Position numbers and translations under genes: made by a program | Shown: positions 18,648 to 30,154 of the stretch, in pieces | Layout: each line of letters begins with the position of its first letter | Numbering within the stretch: position 1 is the stretch's first letter | DNA from: Macrosoma leucophasiata | Taxonomy: Eukaryota; Arthropoda; Insecta; Lepidoptera; Hedylidae | DNA length: 64,000 bases | Direction: 5' to 3' | Assembly: GCA_036365455.1 (NCBI GenBank) | Contig: JAWQUS010000023.1 | Span: 1,674,001-1,738,000 of the forward strand | The notes under the pieces: generated by a model | The model's input: the letters and a program-made list of their open reading frames with translations, nothing else | Told to the model about the DNA's origin: nothing | Database searches by the model: none

Positions 18648-21600
18648 ATGGCAGTCGCGATTAATAAAGGTAAGTACATAAATAAAAATGTTTTACGCTT
18701 TAAAAATACTTTATTGTGGTCTAAGTACCTTTAAGCTATAATATTGTTTAACGTTTCCTGTTAGGAAGTGATCAGTTTTAGGTACCTACTTATTTATACT
18801 TTGTTATTTTTGTTTACACTCGATAAAGTTAATGCCCTGGCCTGCTTTTCTGAATCATTGGAAAGGCACAATTACAATACAATACAACTTATACAACACA
18901 GTTTAACTGGATGTTACAGAATCGGATCGGTATCTACGTTCTTAAATGTTGCCAGTAAATGTCTTGAATTATAAAAAAAACGTTGGCCTTTTGTAAAATA
19001 ATTTAGTATAACATAGTTACTGTTATAGTTATATATTACCTACAAGCAATCCATGACGCATACAAATTCCGTACTGTACTACTATGGCAACTTATTACCC
19101 AACTGTAATTTTATTTAATTATCTAATGGCCGAATACTAAAACGTCACTCAATTTTAAGCGACCCTCAAATGTGCGCTATCTCTATCGTTTGAACCACGT
19201 TTGAACGTGTTTTATAAAGACAGAAGACTTTTAAGTCCCATTTAGATTTGAGTGACGTTTGAGTATTTGGCAGATAGTCTATTAAGGTGGCCAACCGTCT
19301 CGCATGCTGAGGGACTGTGCCGGATATCTATGTGACGTCTCGCATTGAATAATATATCCAGAAACATAACTACCATATAGTTGGTTGAGCTTCAATGACA
19401 GGGCTCGAGGGCACAGGCTCCACCGCATTAAGTCAGCGCATCGTGTTCCGGTCGGGTGGTAACGTACGGCCCTGTAATTTCCGGCACAGAGGCAAAACAG
19501 CATAGGCTTCACAAGTGACAAAGTCTATCATAAATTGCTTAATTTCATTACATAATGCTTTCGTTTAGCTCCCGATTATGACGACAGCTTGTCAGTTTCG
19601 TACGTAACTTCACGCCTGTAATCCCCGAAGGGGTAGGCAGAGGTAAATGCATGCATTCAATCATACATGCAAACACCCACGACTCGCCGGTTACGTTTTG
19701 GCCCATGTAACAGGTGGCGAACCTGTTGCCATCTCCGGGCACATTACCAAACTCCGGGGTACTGGGAAACTTCCAGAAAATGGAAAAATCCCAATAGAAG
19801 CAGAGATAAAGGATTTTAAACCGTTATCTCTGATAGTCCCCGACCCGGGAATCGAACCCAGGACCTCCAGCGCAATAGTAGTGGCCTGCTACCACTACGC
19901 TACTGAGGCAGTCAGTTTCGTAATTGTTTTAAAGTATCTAACTACCTATCTGCGGACAAAAACACTTCCAGGCGTTAGGCGGTACGAAACTGACAAGATG
20001 ATGTCATATAACGAAAGCATTGGAGTTAGGCGGTCGGCTCCCTGGTTGTAGGATTTCGGTTAAGAATAGGTAATATCAGATAAACAGTCCAATTAAGATA
20101 ATATTGAACCATTGTGTAATACATCCAAAACCCTTACACGAATTTTATCAGATAGTGTGTAATTCTATAGATAAAAAACCGTATCAAGAACAACAATGTG
20201 AAAAACATAAAGATTTTTAGGATATCGGAAAAGTTCATAACTATCAAAAATTCATAAATAATAAAGTATAATTTTTACTGGTGGTAGAGCTCCAGTGGCG
20301 GAGCTCGTCGGCGTAGGCACCACCGCATTACCTTATATACTTGCCGCTAAATGGTAGTGTTCAGAACTATCGTGTTCCGCTCAGGTGGTAATGTACGGTC
20401 CTGTAATTTCCGGCACAGAGGCGTAACACCTTAAGAATCAGGAGTGGTAACGCATCTGCATTTTGACCTTGGTCTTTGTGTAGGTGTCTATAGGCTGCAG
20501 TCGTCACTTAACATCAACGTGAACTGCATGCTTGTTTACCACTTACATTAAATAAATAAAAAAAAAGATTACTGGTGGTGTAGAGTTCCAATGTCGGATC
20601 TGGAGGGTTGTAAACCCTCTGTTGGTTGGCAACCCTGTCTGGATTGCCAACTTTTCCAGTCGCCATAACCGGACAACATTTTTAATCGGATCATACTAGG
20701 TCAAAATAAAAAAAAAAATGAGATTCCTCATTGAGGTTGATTTGTTCCCCAGGTTTTGGGTTATTACTTTGTACAGTGGCAACATTTTAAAATATCTCTT
20801 TTGGAACTTTATGTTCTATGTGTTAAAAAGGTAGTTTACTGTCAACAAACCCCTGAAGATGATGGTATGATCGAAACGGTTGGGAAAAATGATTAAATAG
20901 TAATAAATAGTTAGATTTAAATAATTTCTAGTAGACTAGTATGCCTCTACCTTGGAATCCGCCCGCCTGCCGCGCCCTTCGCGTCGTGCCGTGTAGCTTC
21001 AGTCTGCGGCAACCGTGTTACTTCACGCCGCGCGTCACGTTCATAATACTTGCTGACCGGACAAATTGAATCCGGCCGGAAGTAAGCGACCTGACCCCAA
21101 CAATTCCTTCCGAAACCCAGCAGTCCGGTCGAAAATCGGACGGTTGGCAACCCTGGTTGTAGACACCATCGCATTATTTATACCTACTTACCTATCTGAC
21201 GCCAAACGACTGTGTTCCGGTTCTGTTCCGATTAGATTGGAATGAAGTGAAGTGCCTCTAGTAAGGTCCCAAGGGTGTAAACGCATCTGCATTTTGACCA
21301 TCGTTCTTTGTGTAGGTACTTAGATGTCTATAGGCTGCAGTATTTACTTATTGTAATTACGACTCTTACCTACTGTTGCTAACACGCATGCAACTCGTTT
21401 GTCGCCGTAATAACATTTTAAAAGAATCTCCAATGTCGGCAGGTGTGTATATTGTAGCGGCGAAGAGAACACCATTTGGCAGATTCGGAGGCTTGCTGAA
21501 GGATGTGCACCCAGTAGAATTGTTGGTCACAGCTGCCAAAGACGCCTTCAAGACTTCTGGAGTCGCCCCCGAGTTGGTGAACACTGTTAATATTGGCCAG

Positions 21601-24600
21601 GTGTATACGGTGAGTTTTAATATATACGTAATAATAATAGGTATGTGGAGGAACGGGTGGAAGTGTTCCTCCGAGGCTCCGACGAAAAGGGAGGAACCTC
21701 CGACCAGGCGAGGTGATAGCGCCTGACGTGACGGGCCGCGGTCCAGCAATTGACGTTGGGAAGATTGCCAACTCTTGAGAAATCTTCGTATGTGCGATGT
21801 TATTCGATTGCCACGCCATCTACCGTACTAGACAAGTACTGTGAGGTTTCGTCTGTGTTTCACTAGTTGGCGCCTTAATGTAGTGGACGCTACAGGTAGT
21901 TACTAACTGCCCGTAGTTGCTACAGTTCATAACTTCAGCCATAAGACGTCCACGGCTGGATAAAACCTTACCCAAAGATGCCCACAAGTGTTGTGCGTGA
22001 TTAGGGGAAAATATGCCTATATAATGCCTAATACGCTTGGCAGGCGGATTGGCGATGGCGAACGATAATATTATTCTCTAAAGTAACTTAATTTCACGCC
22101 TGTAATTTCCGAAAGTAGGAAGGCAGGTAGATATTAATGCATGCATTCAAACGCACATGGCAACACCCACGATTCACCGGTTACGTTTTTGGCCAATGTA
22201 GGTAACAGGGCTGTTAACATCTCCGGGCACATACCAAACTCCAAGGTACTAGGAAAATTCCAGAAAATTAAGAAAATCCCAGAGATAAAGGATTTTACAC
22301 CGTTATCTTTGATAAATCTCCCAGAGAATCGAAACCAGGACCCTAGCGTAGTGGCCTGCTACCCAGCGGCGGACTAAGGTCATCAGAAGCCCGGAGCAGC
22401 ATTTGGTGGCTCCGCGCTAGGCCTCTGCCCAGTACCGGCGTTAGAACCATTGACACCCCGGCAGGAGCGGCTTAACCTATAGTGCAGGATGTGCAATGCA
22501 CACGGGCGCCGCCGCCTCTCCCGTTACGACGGAAAGTAAATAGTTATAGTCGCGGGGGGAAATGTCAGGCCTAGGGGGCGCCAGGGTTTCATTGCACACG
22601 GGTGCTACACGAGCTAGAGCCGCCCCCGCACCCCGTGCAAAGTATATTCTGACATATAGCAACCAAAAACGTGCGATCATAAAAAGTCTTTACTCTCTGT
22701 CTCCTCGTGGAGACAGAGAGTAAAGACTCTCTTACATTTGGTAAGAGATTTAAAATTCTTATTAAAAACGACGCGCGAACAAAAAAAACGACATTTCCTT
22801 CCGTGGGCTCGAAAAACCTAAAATCAATCGACCTGTGGAGGCTCACAAAAGCGGAGGCCTATGGCGGAGCGTCCCTGCCGCCCCAACCTTAGTCCGCCAC
22901 TACTGCTACCACTAGGCTACTGAGCCAGTCTATGTTCTAAAGTGTCCATTTTTTCAGCTCAGCGCTACATCAGATGGTGGACTGGCTCCGCGACATGCGG
23001 CTCTCAAGTCCGGCGTGCCACAAGAGACTCCGGCGCTGGGTATCAACAGACTGTGTGGGTCTGGATTTCAGGCCGTCGTGAATAGTGCTCAGGTAGGAAA
23101 CTATTATACGTGTAAACCTAAAAAGTCTACCTGTTTAACAGGCTTTCATTCATTCAGAATAATGGCGGATCAATACCTGTCGGTTTAGGTATAACATTTC
23201 AAAATTCGTGGCTGACCACACAGGATCGAACGAATAATCATCATCTCTCCCTCCGGACGTGAAGCGTAACTGAGGAAGGGGAGGGTTCGGAGGTCGAGGA
23301 AGTCCCCGTTCCCCGGTCCTATCTGGCCCCGAAGCGTCGGGGGCGTGATCTATAAAAGGGGCTACTGGTACGCAGGGAAACTCACCACGCGAGGTCATAT
23401 ACTCTTTTTTTATTTATTTTTTTTTGAGTAGCTTTTTAGCTCTTTTTGTTTCTTATGTATATATTTTTTTACTTTTTTTTTCCTCTTGTTTTGGGCATAT
23501 TTTTTTCTCTCCCTCAATGATTCTCTCGCGCACCAATCCAGGATCGCAGCATTTGCTGGTGGTACAGTTCCAGTATTAGAACTTGAGGCTCCGCCGAATT
23601 ACTTAAACTAAATGCTGCTAAATGGTAGTGTTCAGCACTATCCTGTTCCGGTCAGGTGGTAATGTACGGTCCTGTAATTTTCGGCACAGAGGCGTAACAC
23701 CTTAGGCCTCATGAGTGGTATCGCATCTACATTTTGACCTTGTTCTTTGTGTAGGCGTCTATAGACTGCAGTCATTACTTAACATCAATATAAACCACCA
23801 CTTCCATGACATAAAAAAACACCATCAGTAATAGATAGAATAGTAGAGTGTGAGTGTGCACGCTCGTTTGCCACTTCATGACTTCATTACATGAAAGATA
23901 AACTAATTTATATTATTTCCCAGGATATTATGACAGGAGCAGCTCAAATATCACTCGCTGGAGGAACAGAGAGCATGTCTGGAGTTCCCTTCGTAGTCAG
24001 AAACGTTCGCTTCGGTGTCACCCTGGGCGTCAAAATGGAGTTCGAGGATTCCCTTCAGAAAGGATCTCTGGATACATATTGCAACTTCAACATGGCTGAG
24101 ACAGCTGAGAATCTTGCTGAGAGATACAAACTGCTGAGAGGACAGGTTGACGAGTTTGCTCTAAGTTCGCAGAAGAAATGGCAAGCTGGTAAGTATAGAA
24201 AATGATGAAGAACATGATAAAGTAGGTCTTTAATGACCTTGTTATTGGCTAAATAATACTTTTTTTACTAGTTCCGAGTGTAGGAGCTCGAGGGCGTAGG
24301 CGGGTACCACCGCATTATCTAATTTATCTCCCGCTAAATGGTAGTATTCAGGACTATCGTCAGAGAATATGTAATAATACTACGTATAGAATGGACACTT
24401 CGATATCCCGCCGGATTTGCTCGCATCACTCAACCCCTTCCCCTCTTATGGGCGACGGTTGGTATTTTGTACTTGCTACGCACACAGGTGCGCGTGTAAA
24501 TACACGTCACTGATTGATGTCTTTGTAATAGAAATCAAATTAAGCGTTTGTATGGAATTTTGGCGGAGTGTCCGCGGTGTGCTATCGTGTTCCGTTTAGA

Positions 24601-27600
24601 TGGTAATGTATGGCCCCGCAATAACTATCACACAGACATAATTACTAAGGTCTCAGGGGTGGCAACGCACAGACTTTTTTTGACTTCTGTTCTTTGTGTG
24701 GGTGTCTGCAGCTGCTGCTTAGGCTGCAGTCATCACATAACATCAATTTGAACTGCATGCTTGTTTGCCTTCATTACATTTAAAAAAATATTTCACGAAA
24801 TGGCAAACAATCATTTTTGTTCAACAAGTTGTCCTATCCCAGCTAACGACAGCGGGGCCTTCAAAGCTGAGATGTCACCGGTGACAGTGAAGGTAAAGAG
24901 ACAGGAGGTGGTAGTTGACAAGGACGAGCACCCGCGACCCGATACCACGCTGGAGGGGCTCCACAAGCTGCCAGTGTTGTTCCGCAAGGGAGGCGTCCAG
25001 ACTGCTGGGAATTCTTCCGTAAGTATTGTAGAAACTTTTTTTACTGGTGGTAGAGCTCCAGTGACGGAGCTCGCGGGCAGAAGGCACCACCGCATTACCT
25101 AAAATACTTGCCGCTAAATGGTAGTGTTCAGCACTATCGTGTTCTGGTCAGGTGGTAATGTACGGCCCTGTAATTTCCGGCACAGCGGCATAACACCTTA
25201 GGCCTCAGGAGTGGTAACGCATCTGCATTTTGACCTCGGTCTTTGTGTGGGTGTCTATAGGCTGCAGTCATCACTTAACATCAATGTGAACTGCATGCTT
25301 GTTTCCCACTTCCATAATATAAAAAAAAACGAAAATTCAAATTGCCTCTTCTTGACGTGGGTAAAAATCAGCTGTTTTTACAAAGTGTTAATCTTTAACA
25401 CTTAGTCTAAACTCTGAGAAGCTAACAATCTAAAGAGGCTTTTTTTTGCGTTTTTAGGGAGACAAAATCGTTCTTCGTATACAGTGATACAAAAAGCAAA
25501 GGCACATTTTTCATCCCATGACTATTAAAGCCTGTAAAAGATGACATATTTGCCCTTATTGGTTCGATATTCTTTGATTAGGCAACCCACCATACAGTCA
25601 ACGACTGTCTGCAACGTGAGAATATATCTTTGGACAGCAGACATCCCTGTAGAGCTTCTGTTGTTTTTGCTGATATGATGCTGGTTCTAGGGCGTAAACG
25701 ACGGAGCCGGAGCCTTGATCTTGGCCAGCGAGGAGGCGGTGAAGGAGCATAAGCTGACTCCCCTAGCTCGGGTGCTGGGCTGGTCGGCCGTGGGCGTGGA
25801 CCCCAGCATCATGGGCATCGGCCCCGTGCCCGCTATACAGAGCCTGGTTGCTGCTACCGGTGTTAAGCTTGACGCTATTGATTTGATTGAGGTAAGGATG
25901 TTTTTTGTTGAGATTTTGTTTTGTTTAACAGCCTTAGTAGTCCAGTAGTGTCAGGCCACTACGACGTTTAGGTCCTGCGTTCAATCCCCGGATCGGAGGA
26001 TAAGTGCTAAAACTATTATATTTTTCAAAAGATTCTCAGAGCTGTCAAGATGTCAAGAGGTTGGCCTCGCCATCTTTTACATGGAACGAAAGGTAAAAAA
26101 ACGTAACTTCACGCCTGTAAACCCCGAAACCTGCCAAACCCGGCAGAGGTAAATACATGCATTCAAGCATACATGCAAACACCCGCGATTCGCCGGTTAC
26201 GTTTTGAACCATGTAACAGGTGGCGAGCCTGTTGTCATCTCCGGGCACAATACCAAACTCCGAGGTACTGGGAAACTTCCAGAAAATGGAAAAATCCCAT
26301 TAGAACCAGAGATAAAGCATATTAAACCGTTATCTTTGATAGCCCCCGACCCGGGAATCGAACCCAGGACCTCCGGCGTAGTAGTAGTGGCCTGCTACCA
26401 CTAGGCTACTGAGGCAGTTAAACGAAACGTGCATGCTTAAATTCATGCATTTGCTGCCTACCACTCTAGGAACGGTGGGTAACCCAACCGCTAACTGCGA
26501 TTCGTTCTTTGCTAAGCTTGTTTGCCTCCATCATTAGGTATCTACATCACAGAATAACGAATATGAATAAATACAAATCATTAAAGTGATTATTCTTATC
26601 GACTGTATTTATCAAACAAATTAAGAATTTCTTAATTGAGTTGTCGAAAAAATTATAATCTTCGTTAACAATCGTGTTTGCGTTTTCTTGCGAGACGTGG
26701 AAAATTTTATACTAGTGGTAGAGTTCCAGTGAAGGAGCTAGAGGGCATCTGCTGCCAAATGGTAGTGTTCAGCACTATCGTGTTCCGATTAGATGGTAAT
26801 GTATGGCCCGGTAATAACTATCGCAGAGATATGACACCTTAGGTCTCAGATTTGGTAATGCATCTGCATTTTGACCTCTAGTTTTTGTGTAGATGTAGGC
26901 TGCAGTTATCACTTAACATCCATGTGAGCTGCTACTAAAATTTGTAGAGCTTCAGGGCGAGCACTACGAAATTTCTTTATGTGAACCAAAAGCTTAACCG
27001 TTTAATTTTTTAATGATATTTTGCTAACCCCTGGCACACCGCGGACACTCCGCCAAAATTCCATACAAACGCTTAATTTGGTTTCTATTGCACAGACATC
27101 AATCAGTGACGTGTATGTATACGTGCACCTGTGTGCGTAGCACGTACAAAACACCAACCGTCGCCCATAAGAGGGGAAGGGGTGGAGTGATGCGAGCAAA
27201 TCGGGCGGGACGTCGAAATGTCCATTCTATACGTAGTATTATTACATATTCTCTGCCCCTGGCGTCGGGACGTGACGACCCTACCGCCCACTAGCGGAAG
27301 AATTTTATTTTACTGGAAGAGAATTCTTCCACTAGTGTAGTCAGTCAACCGAATAATGGCGGTCAAACCATGACAATAGGGTTGTAGTAAAAACAACGCG
27401 GGATAGGCAGCAGCTTCCCACATAAAACTACCGCCACTGCGATCGCCAATCCGCCAGCCAAGCGTGGCGATTATGGCATATTCTCCCTTAATGATGAACA
27501 ACAATGTTTTTTTTGTCTATAATTTTTTCAGTTTACAAAAATTTTATATCTGTACTTAGTAATCAAAACAGAACTCTCTGGGATTATGTTCGTAGGTGTA

Positions 27601-28855
27601 CCAAAATTAGTTGATTCTTTGGTTATTCTATCTACCTCCCCGTTAACAACAATATCACAGTGAGATGGAATCCATTGCAATATCAGACGCACGTCCTCAT
27701 TTCGAAGAAACAGTTATTTCTTCAGGATTACATAAGCTAACGAGGATCCTCTAGCGTTAGAGGCACATCGAGCTATATGATGCATAGCGCTCCAGCAACA
27801 ACAACGTTGTGGGAGTCTTTGGGAAACGCTTTGTCCAGCAGTGGACGTCTCTCGGCTGGAGTGATGATGATGATTTTGCTAACCAATTGTAAGAACAGGA
27901 CCTACGATTTTTTTCTACTCCATCCAGATAAACGAGGCGTTCGCAGCTCAGACCCTGGCGTGCGCGAAAGAGCTGCAATTGGACCAAAGCAAGCTGAACG
28001 TGAACGGCGGCGCCATAGCCATGGGCCACCCCGTCGGCGCCTCGGGAGCCAGGATCACGGCGCATCTCACACACGAACTTAAGTATGCCCTTTTTTATTC
28101 TACTACTACAGCCTTACCTTTTTCATGTTTCGTGATTTTAATCCGAACTATACTAACTACCTTGACGCTTCATGGCATTAATGGACTGCAACCGGCAAAG
28201 CAGTTGCTTCAGTAGCCTATGAATAAGTATACTTACTACATAATCAATATCTGAAATTATCTGGAATCCGCAAGCCAAACGTGGCGATAATTATATATCC
28301 CCCAAATGATACAATAGGGCACTTTTGGTGCGGGGTGACGGCAAACAGGAGCGCCTCATATTATGTTCTAACGCGCTCGAGTAGGACCAAAAATAGCATA
28401 AGGGGCTCCTCTAACACACCGCGGACACTCCGCCAAAATTCCATACAAACGCTTAATTTGGTTTCTATCCATCAGTGACGTGTATTTACACGCGCACCTG
28501 TGTGCGTAGCACGTACAAAATACCAACCGCCGCCCATAAGAGAGGAAGGGGTTGTGTATGTATGCAAATCGGGCGGGACGTCGAAGTGTCCATTCTATAC
28601 GTAGTATTATTACATATTCTCTGCCTCTACTATGTAACACATCTCTAGGAAAGGGAAGATGACGTAGATCCACTCTTTGCCTGCCCCATAAGGGACTTGG
28701 CGGGAACGAAACCAAAGACCGTAACTGCAAGCCTTATCAAAAATATATTTTAATTCACATTCGTTTGTTACAGACGTCGTGGATTGAAGAGAGCTATTGG
28801 ATCAGCGTGCATCGGAGGCGGACAAGGCATCGCTGTCATGATTGAAACCGTCTGA
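18648..28855 (+). CDS. ACAA2: 3-ketoacyl-CoA thiolase, mitochondrial type, tandem copy 2
   Basis: Second thiolase of the cluster, expected to cleave 3-ketoacyl-CoA in mitochondrial beta-oxidation. Coding exons: 18648-18669, 21443-21609, 22958-23092, 23924-24188, 24843-25018, 25691-25891, 27928-28082, 28774-28855, all with GT/AG borders and the same phases as copy 1. The product is 400 residues. Catalytic residues are intact: Cys96 (NRLCGSGFQ), His356 (AMGHP), Cys386 (SACIGGGQG), and NEAF in exon 7. The conserved [13 protein letters not shown] loop in exon 6 is complete. A one-residue insertion in exon 3 and one extra residue in exon 1 account for the greater length. Introns are loaded with SINEs and hAT-like elements. 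It is closer to copy 1 than to copy 3 by eye. Confidence 0.94.
19128..19273. mobile_element. Small palindromic MITE, second copy
   Basis: GGCCGAATACTAAAACGTCAC and GTGACGTTTGAGTATTTGGC are inverted ends; it is the opposite orientation to the copy at 6155-6290. Confidence 0.75.
19381..19520 (+). repeat. Family A fragment
   Basis: Diverged first half only, up to GGCACAGAGGC. Confidence 0.65.
19550..20045. repeat. Family I palindromic repeat split by SINE C
   Basis: Pieces at 19550-19600 and 19913-20045 share TGTCAGTTTCGTA and GGTACGAAACTGACAAG with the copy at 10524-11125. Confidence 0.6.
19601..19912 (-). mobile_element. SINE family C, full length, with target duplication
   Basis: A complete inverted copy. 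B box (inverse of GGGTTCGATTCCC) at about 19848-19860, A box at about 19884-19897. GTCAGTTTCGTAA flanks both sides (from 19589 and from 19910), the direct repeat expected of target-primed insertion. Confidence 0.88.
20277..20565 (+). repeat. Family A copy, full length
   Basis: Intron 1 of thiolase copy 2; complete from ACTGGTGGTAG to the A-rich tail. It is directly followed by another family A copy at 20571. Confidence 0.85.
20571..21349 (+). repeat. Family A copy interrupted by a DNA element
   Basis: The 5' end (20571-20606) and remainder (from 21156) are separated by about 550 bp bounded by GTTGGCAACCCTG motifs. GTTGTAAA on the left and GTTGTAGA on the right look like an 8-bp target duplication with one change. 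The insert contains a C/G-rich segment (20950-21130) and no recognisable transposase. Confidence 0.6.
21880..22080. repeat. Family J repeat, tentative
   Basis: GTCCACGGCTGGATAAAACC, CCCAAAGATGCCCACAAG and GGCGGATTGGCGATGGCGA resemble segments at 27262-27490, 35636-35800, 51775-51850 and 59560-59745. These may be 3' untranslated pieces of a non-LTR retroelement. Confidence 0.4.
22364..22902. mobile_element. hAT-like non-autonomous element inside SINE C
   Basis: The terminal CAGCGGCGGACTAAGG and the inverse of CCTTAGTCCGCCACTA are inverted repeats. CTGCTACC at 22356-22363 and 22903-22910 is a perfect 8-bp target duplication. No transposase frame was recognised. A diverged end of the same family lies at about 2985-3060. 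Confidence 0.8.
22685..22728. repeat. Perfect 20-bp hairpin
   Basis: AGTCTTTACTCTCTGTCTCC, loop TCGT, then its exact inverse. It lies in the middle of the hAT-like element. Confidence 0.9.
23555..23812 (+). repeat. Family A copy
   Basis: In intron 3 of thiolase copy 2, just before exon 4; diverged at the 5' end. Confidence 0.8.
24267..24776 (+). repeat. Family A copy split by family B
   Basis: Parts at 24267-24360 and 24582-24776 join at the CTATCGT motif. Confidence 0.75.
24361..24581 (+). mobile_element. Family B element inserted in family A
   Basis: A complete ~220-bp copy from CAGAGAATATG to CGCGGTGT. The flanks ACTATCGT and GCTATCGT (7 of 8 equal) fit an 8-bp target duplication. Confidence 0.8.
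25043..25330 (+). repeat. Family A copy, full length
   Basis: Begins 25 bases after exon 5 of thiolase copy 2 and ends in nine A residues. Confidence 0.85.
25930..26010 (+). mobile_element. SINE C head, degenerate
   Basis: AGCCTTAGTAGTCCAGTAGT...GGCCACTACGACG...CCTGCGTTCAATCCCCGGAT keeps the tRNA-like A and B box layout of family C, but the body is absent. Confidence 0.55.
26100..26419 (-). mobile_element. SINE family C, near full length
   Basis: Inverted copy in intron 6 of thiolase copy 2, with intact A- and B-box regions (about 26350-26410) and a CGTAACTTCACGCCTG terminus. Confidence 0.85.
26711..26936 (+). repeat. Family A copy with internal deletion
   Basis: Lacks the GGCACCACCGCATTACC block between the 5' end and the TGGTAGTGTTCAGCACT block. 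Confidence 0.75.
27035..27255 (-). mobile_element. Family B element with 8-bp target duplication
   Basis: Inverted copy from ACACCGCGGACACTCC to ATATTCTCTG, with CCCCTGGC present directly on both sides. Confidence 0.85.
27262..27490. repeat. Family J repeat, tentative
   Basis: Shares AAAACTACCGCCACTGCGATCGCCA..CCGC with 35750-35780. A short palindrome GAATTCTTCCACTAGTG / CCACTAG..GGAAGAATT occurs at its left side. Confidence 0.45.
27777..27877 (+). mobile_element. RTE 3' end fragment
   Basis: GTCCAGCAGTGGACGTCTCTCGGCTGGAGTGATGATGATG is the extreme 3' end of the RTE family represented at 7251-7762. It lies about 50 bp before exon 7 of thiolase copy 2. Confidence 0.8.
28410..28624 (-). mobile_element. 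Family B element
   Basis: Inverted copy, inserted at the end of a fragment of the element seen at 5085-5632. CCTCTAAC and CCTCTACT flanks suggest the 8-bp duplication. Confidence 0.75.
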
Positions 28856-29290
28856 AAAATGACAAACATTTAAATTGTAGTAAAAGAAGGAGAATTTTAG
28901 TGTCATGAACCTTGATACTATGAGACTGATTCTCCGAGAATTTATTATAATATCAGCAACATGTCAAATCGGTCTTTATACGAATGTTGATGAGTCGCCA
29001 TCTTAGATTTTCCTTGTCCTTTCCTGAGAGTAATGGAGATATGTATGTGTGAAATGGCATGTATTATTATTGTGATATAGTCTGAGGTTAAAGTTTTATA
29101 TTGAATTATACCTAATTATATGAACAAATATACCTACACTTGTATTATTTTAGATAAGTACACCTATCGCTAACCTATACAGGGTTAAATTTAACTAACG
29201 CATAAATCGTCAAAGGTGAGTTAGGTACGTTAAGACTAACAACTTTTGTTCTATGACTTTTGCCAAAACGCAGTACATCACACGATAAGA

Positions 29291-29296
29291 AATAAA
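29291..29296 (+). terminator. Candidate poly(A) signal of thiolase copy 2
   Basis: AATAAA about 435 bp after the stop codon, at a similar distance to the first candidate after copy 1. Confidence 0.4.
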
Positions 29297-29520
29297 ATCA
29301 TTTCAATCCCATCTATCAATTATTACCACTACGTTTCATAGGTATATTTTACATAGGTACAGACGTCAGCTGTTTACGTAACGTGAAGTTATGAAGTATT
29401 AGAACTGCAAATTCTATTTATTATTTTTTGTATGGTTATAAAAAAATATTGAATTAGAAAAAGTTGTACAACAAAAGTGTTAGTCTTGATGAGCCAAAGC
29501 GTCCCTTTAAGAATTATGCG

Positions 29521-29578
29521 CTAGTTACAAATAACCCTGTAGGTATCTAGATATATCTACAGGGTTATTTGTAACTAG
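29521..29578. repeat. 22-bp perfect hairpin
   Basis: CTAGTTACAAATAACCCTGTAG and its exact inverse flank a 14-base AT-rich centre. It lies between thiolase copies 2 and 3. Confidence 0.85.
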
Positions 29579-29603
29579 CATATGTTTCAGATACAATTAA
29601 GGT

Positions 29604-29692
29604 AAGTGGTAACGCATCTGTATTTTGAGCTCTGGTCTTTGTGTGGGTCTATAGGCTGCAGTCATCACTTAACATCAATGTGAACTGTTATT
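29604..29692 (+). repeat. Family A 3' fragment with (TTA)n tail
   Basis: Only the last ~85 bp is kept, followed by a TTATTATTATTATTAT run in place of the usual A-run. Confidence 0.65.
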
Positions 29693-29699
29693 ATTATTA

Positions 29700-30154
29700 T
29701 TATATAATTAATTCGTTATCTACATGGGTACCCCGTAAGGGAATTGGCGTGAAAATCGATACACACATACATACGTAATTAAAACGTAATTATAGGTACA
29801 TACTCGTACCTAAGGCAAGTGGCGGATTCGTATTTTTGTTTGGAAAGGGCTGGATAACTGATTTCAATGATTGTAGCTTTATGAAAATATATTACCTAGA
29901 ATGTGAAGAACTACCTAGAACTATCCTTCCACTAACCAACCTCTAATAAAACTTACGGTCGTTCATAAATGAACAACTTTTTCTAAAATATTAAGTCATT
30001 ACAATTTAGTTATCAGCCCACGGAAACAGATAAACAATATTACTCTTTGTTTACGTACTTTACGCGCTACATAAGTATTGACAAATGTTCAGATTGCTGT
30101 ATTTTAGGTTATTTTTACTTTATCAAACATTTTATCACTTACGTACGAGTATTC
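29700..30154. other. Upstream region of thiolase copy 3
   Basis: AT-rich, with no repeat recognised beyond a GTACCCCGTAAGGGAATTGGCG fragment near 29727. It presumably holds the promoter of copy 3. Confidence 0.3.

Larger units (their letters stand above)
22083..22930 (-). mobile_element. SINE family C split by a hAT-like element
   Basis: SINE parts at 22083-22363 and 22903-22930 are the two sides of one inverted copy, more diverged than those at 19601 and 26100. Confidence 0.75.
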
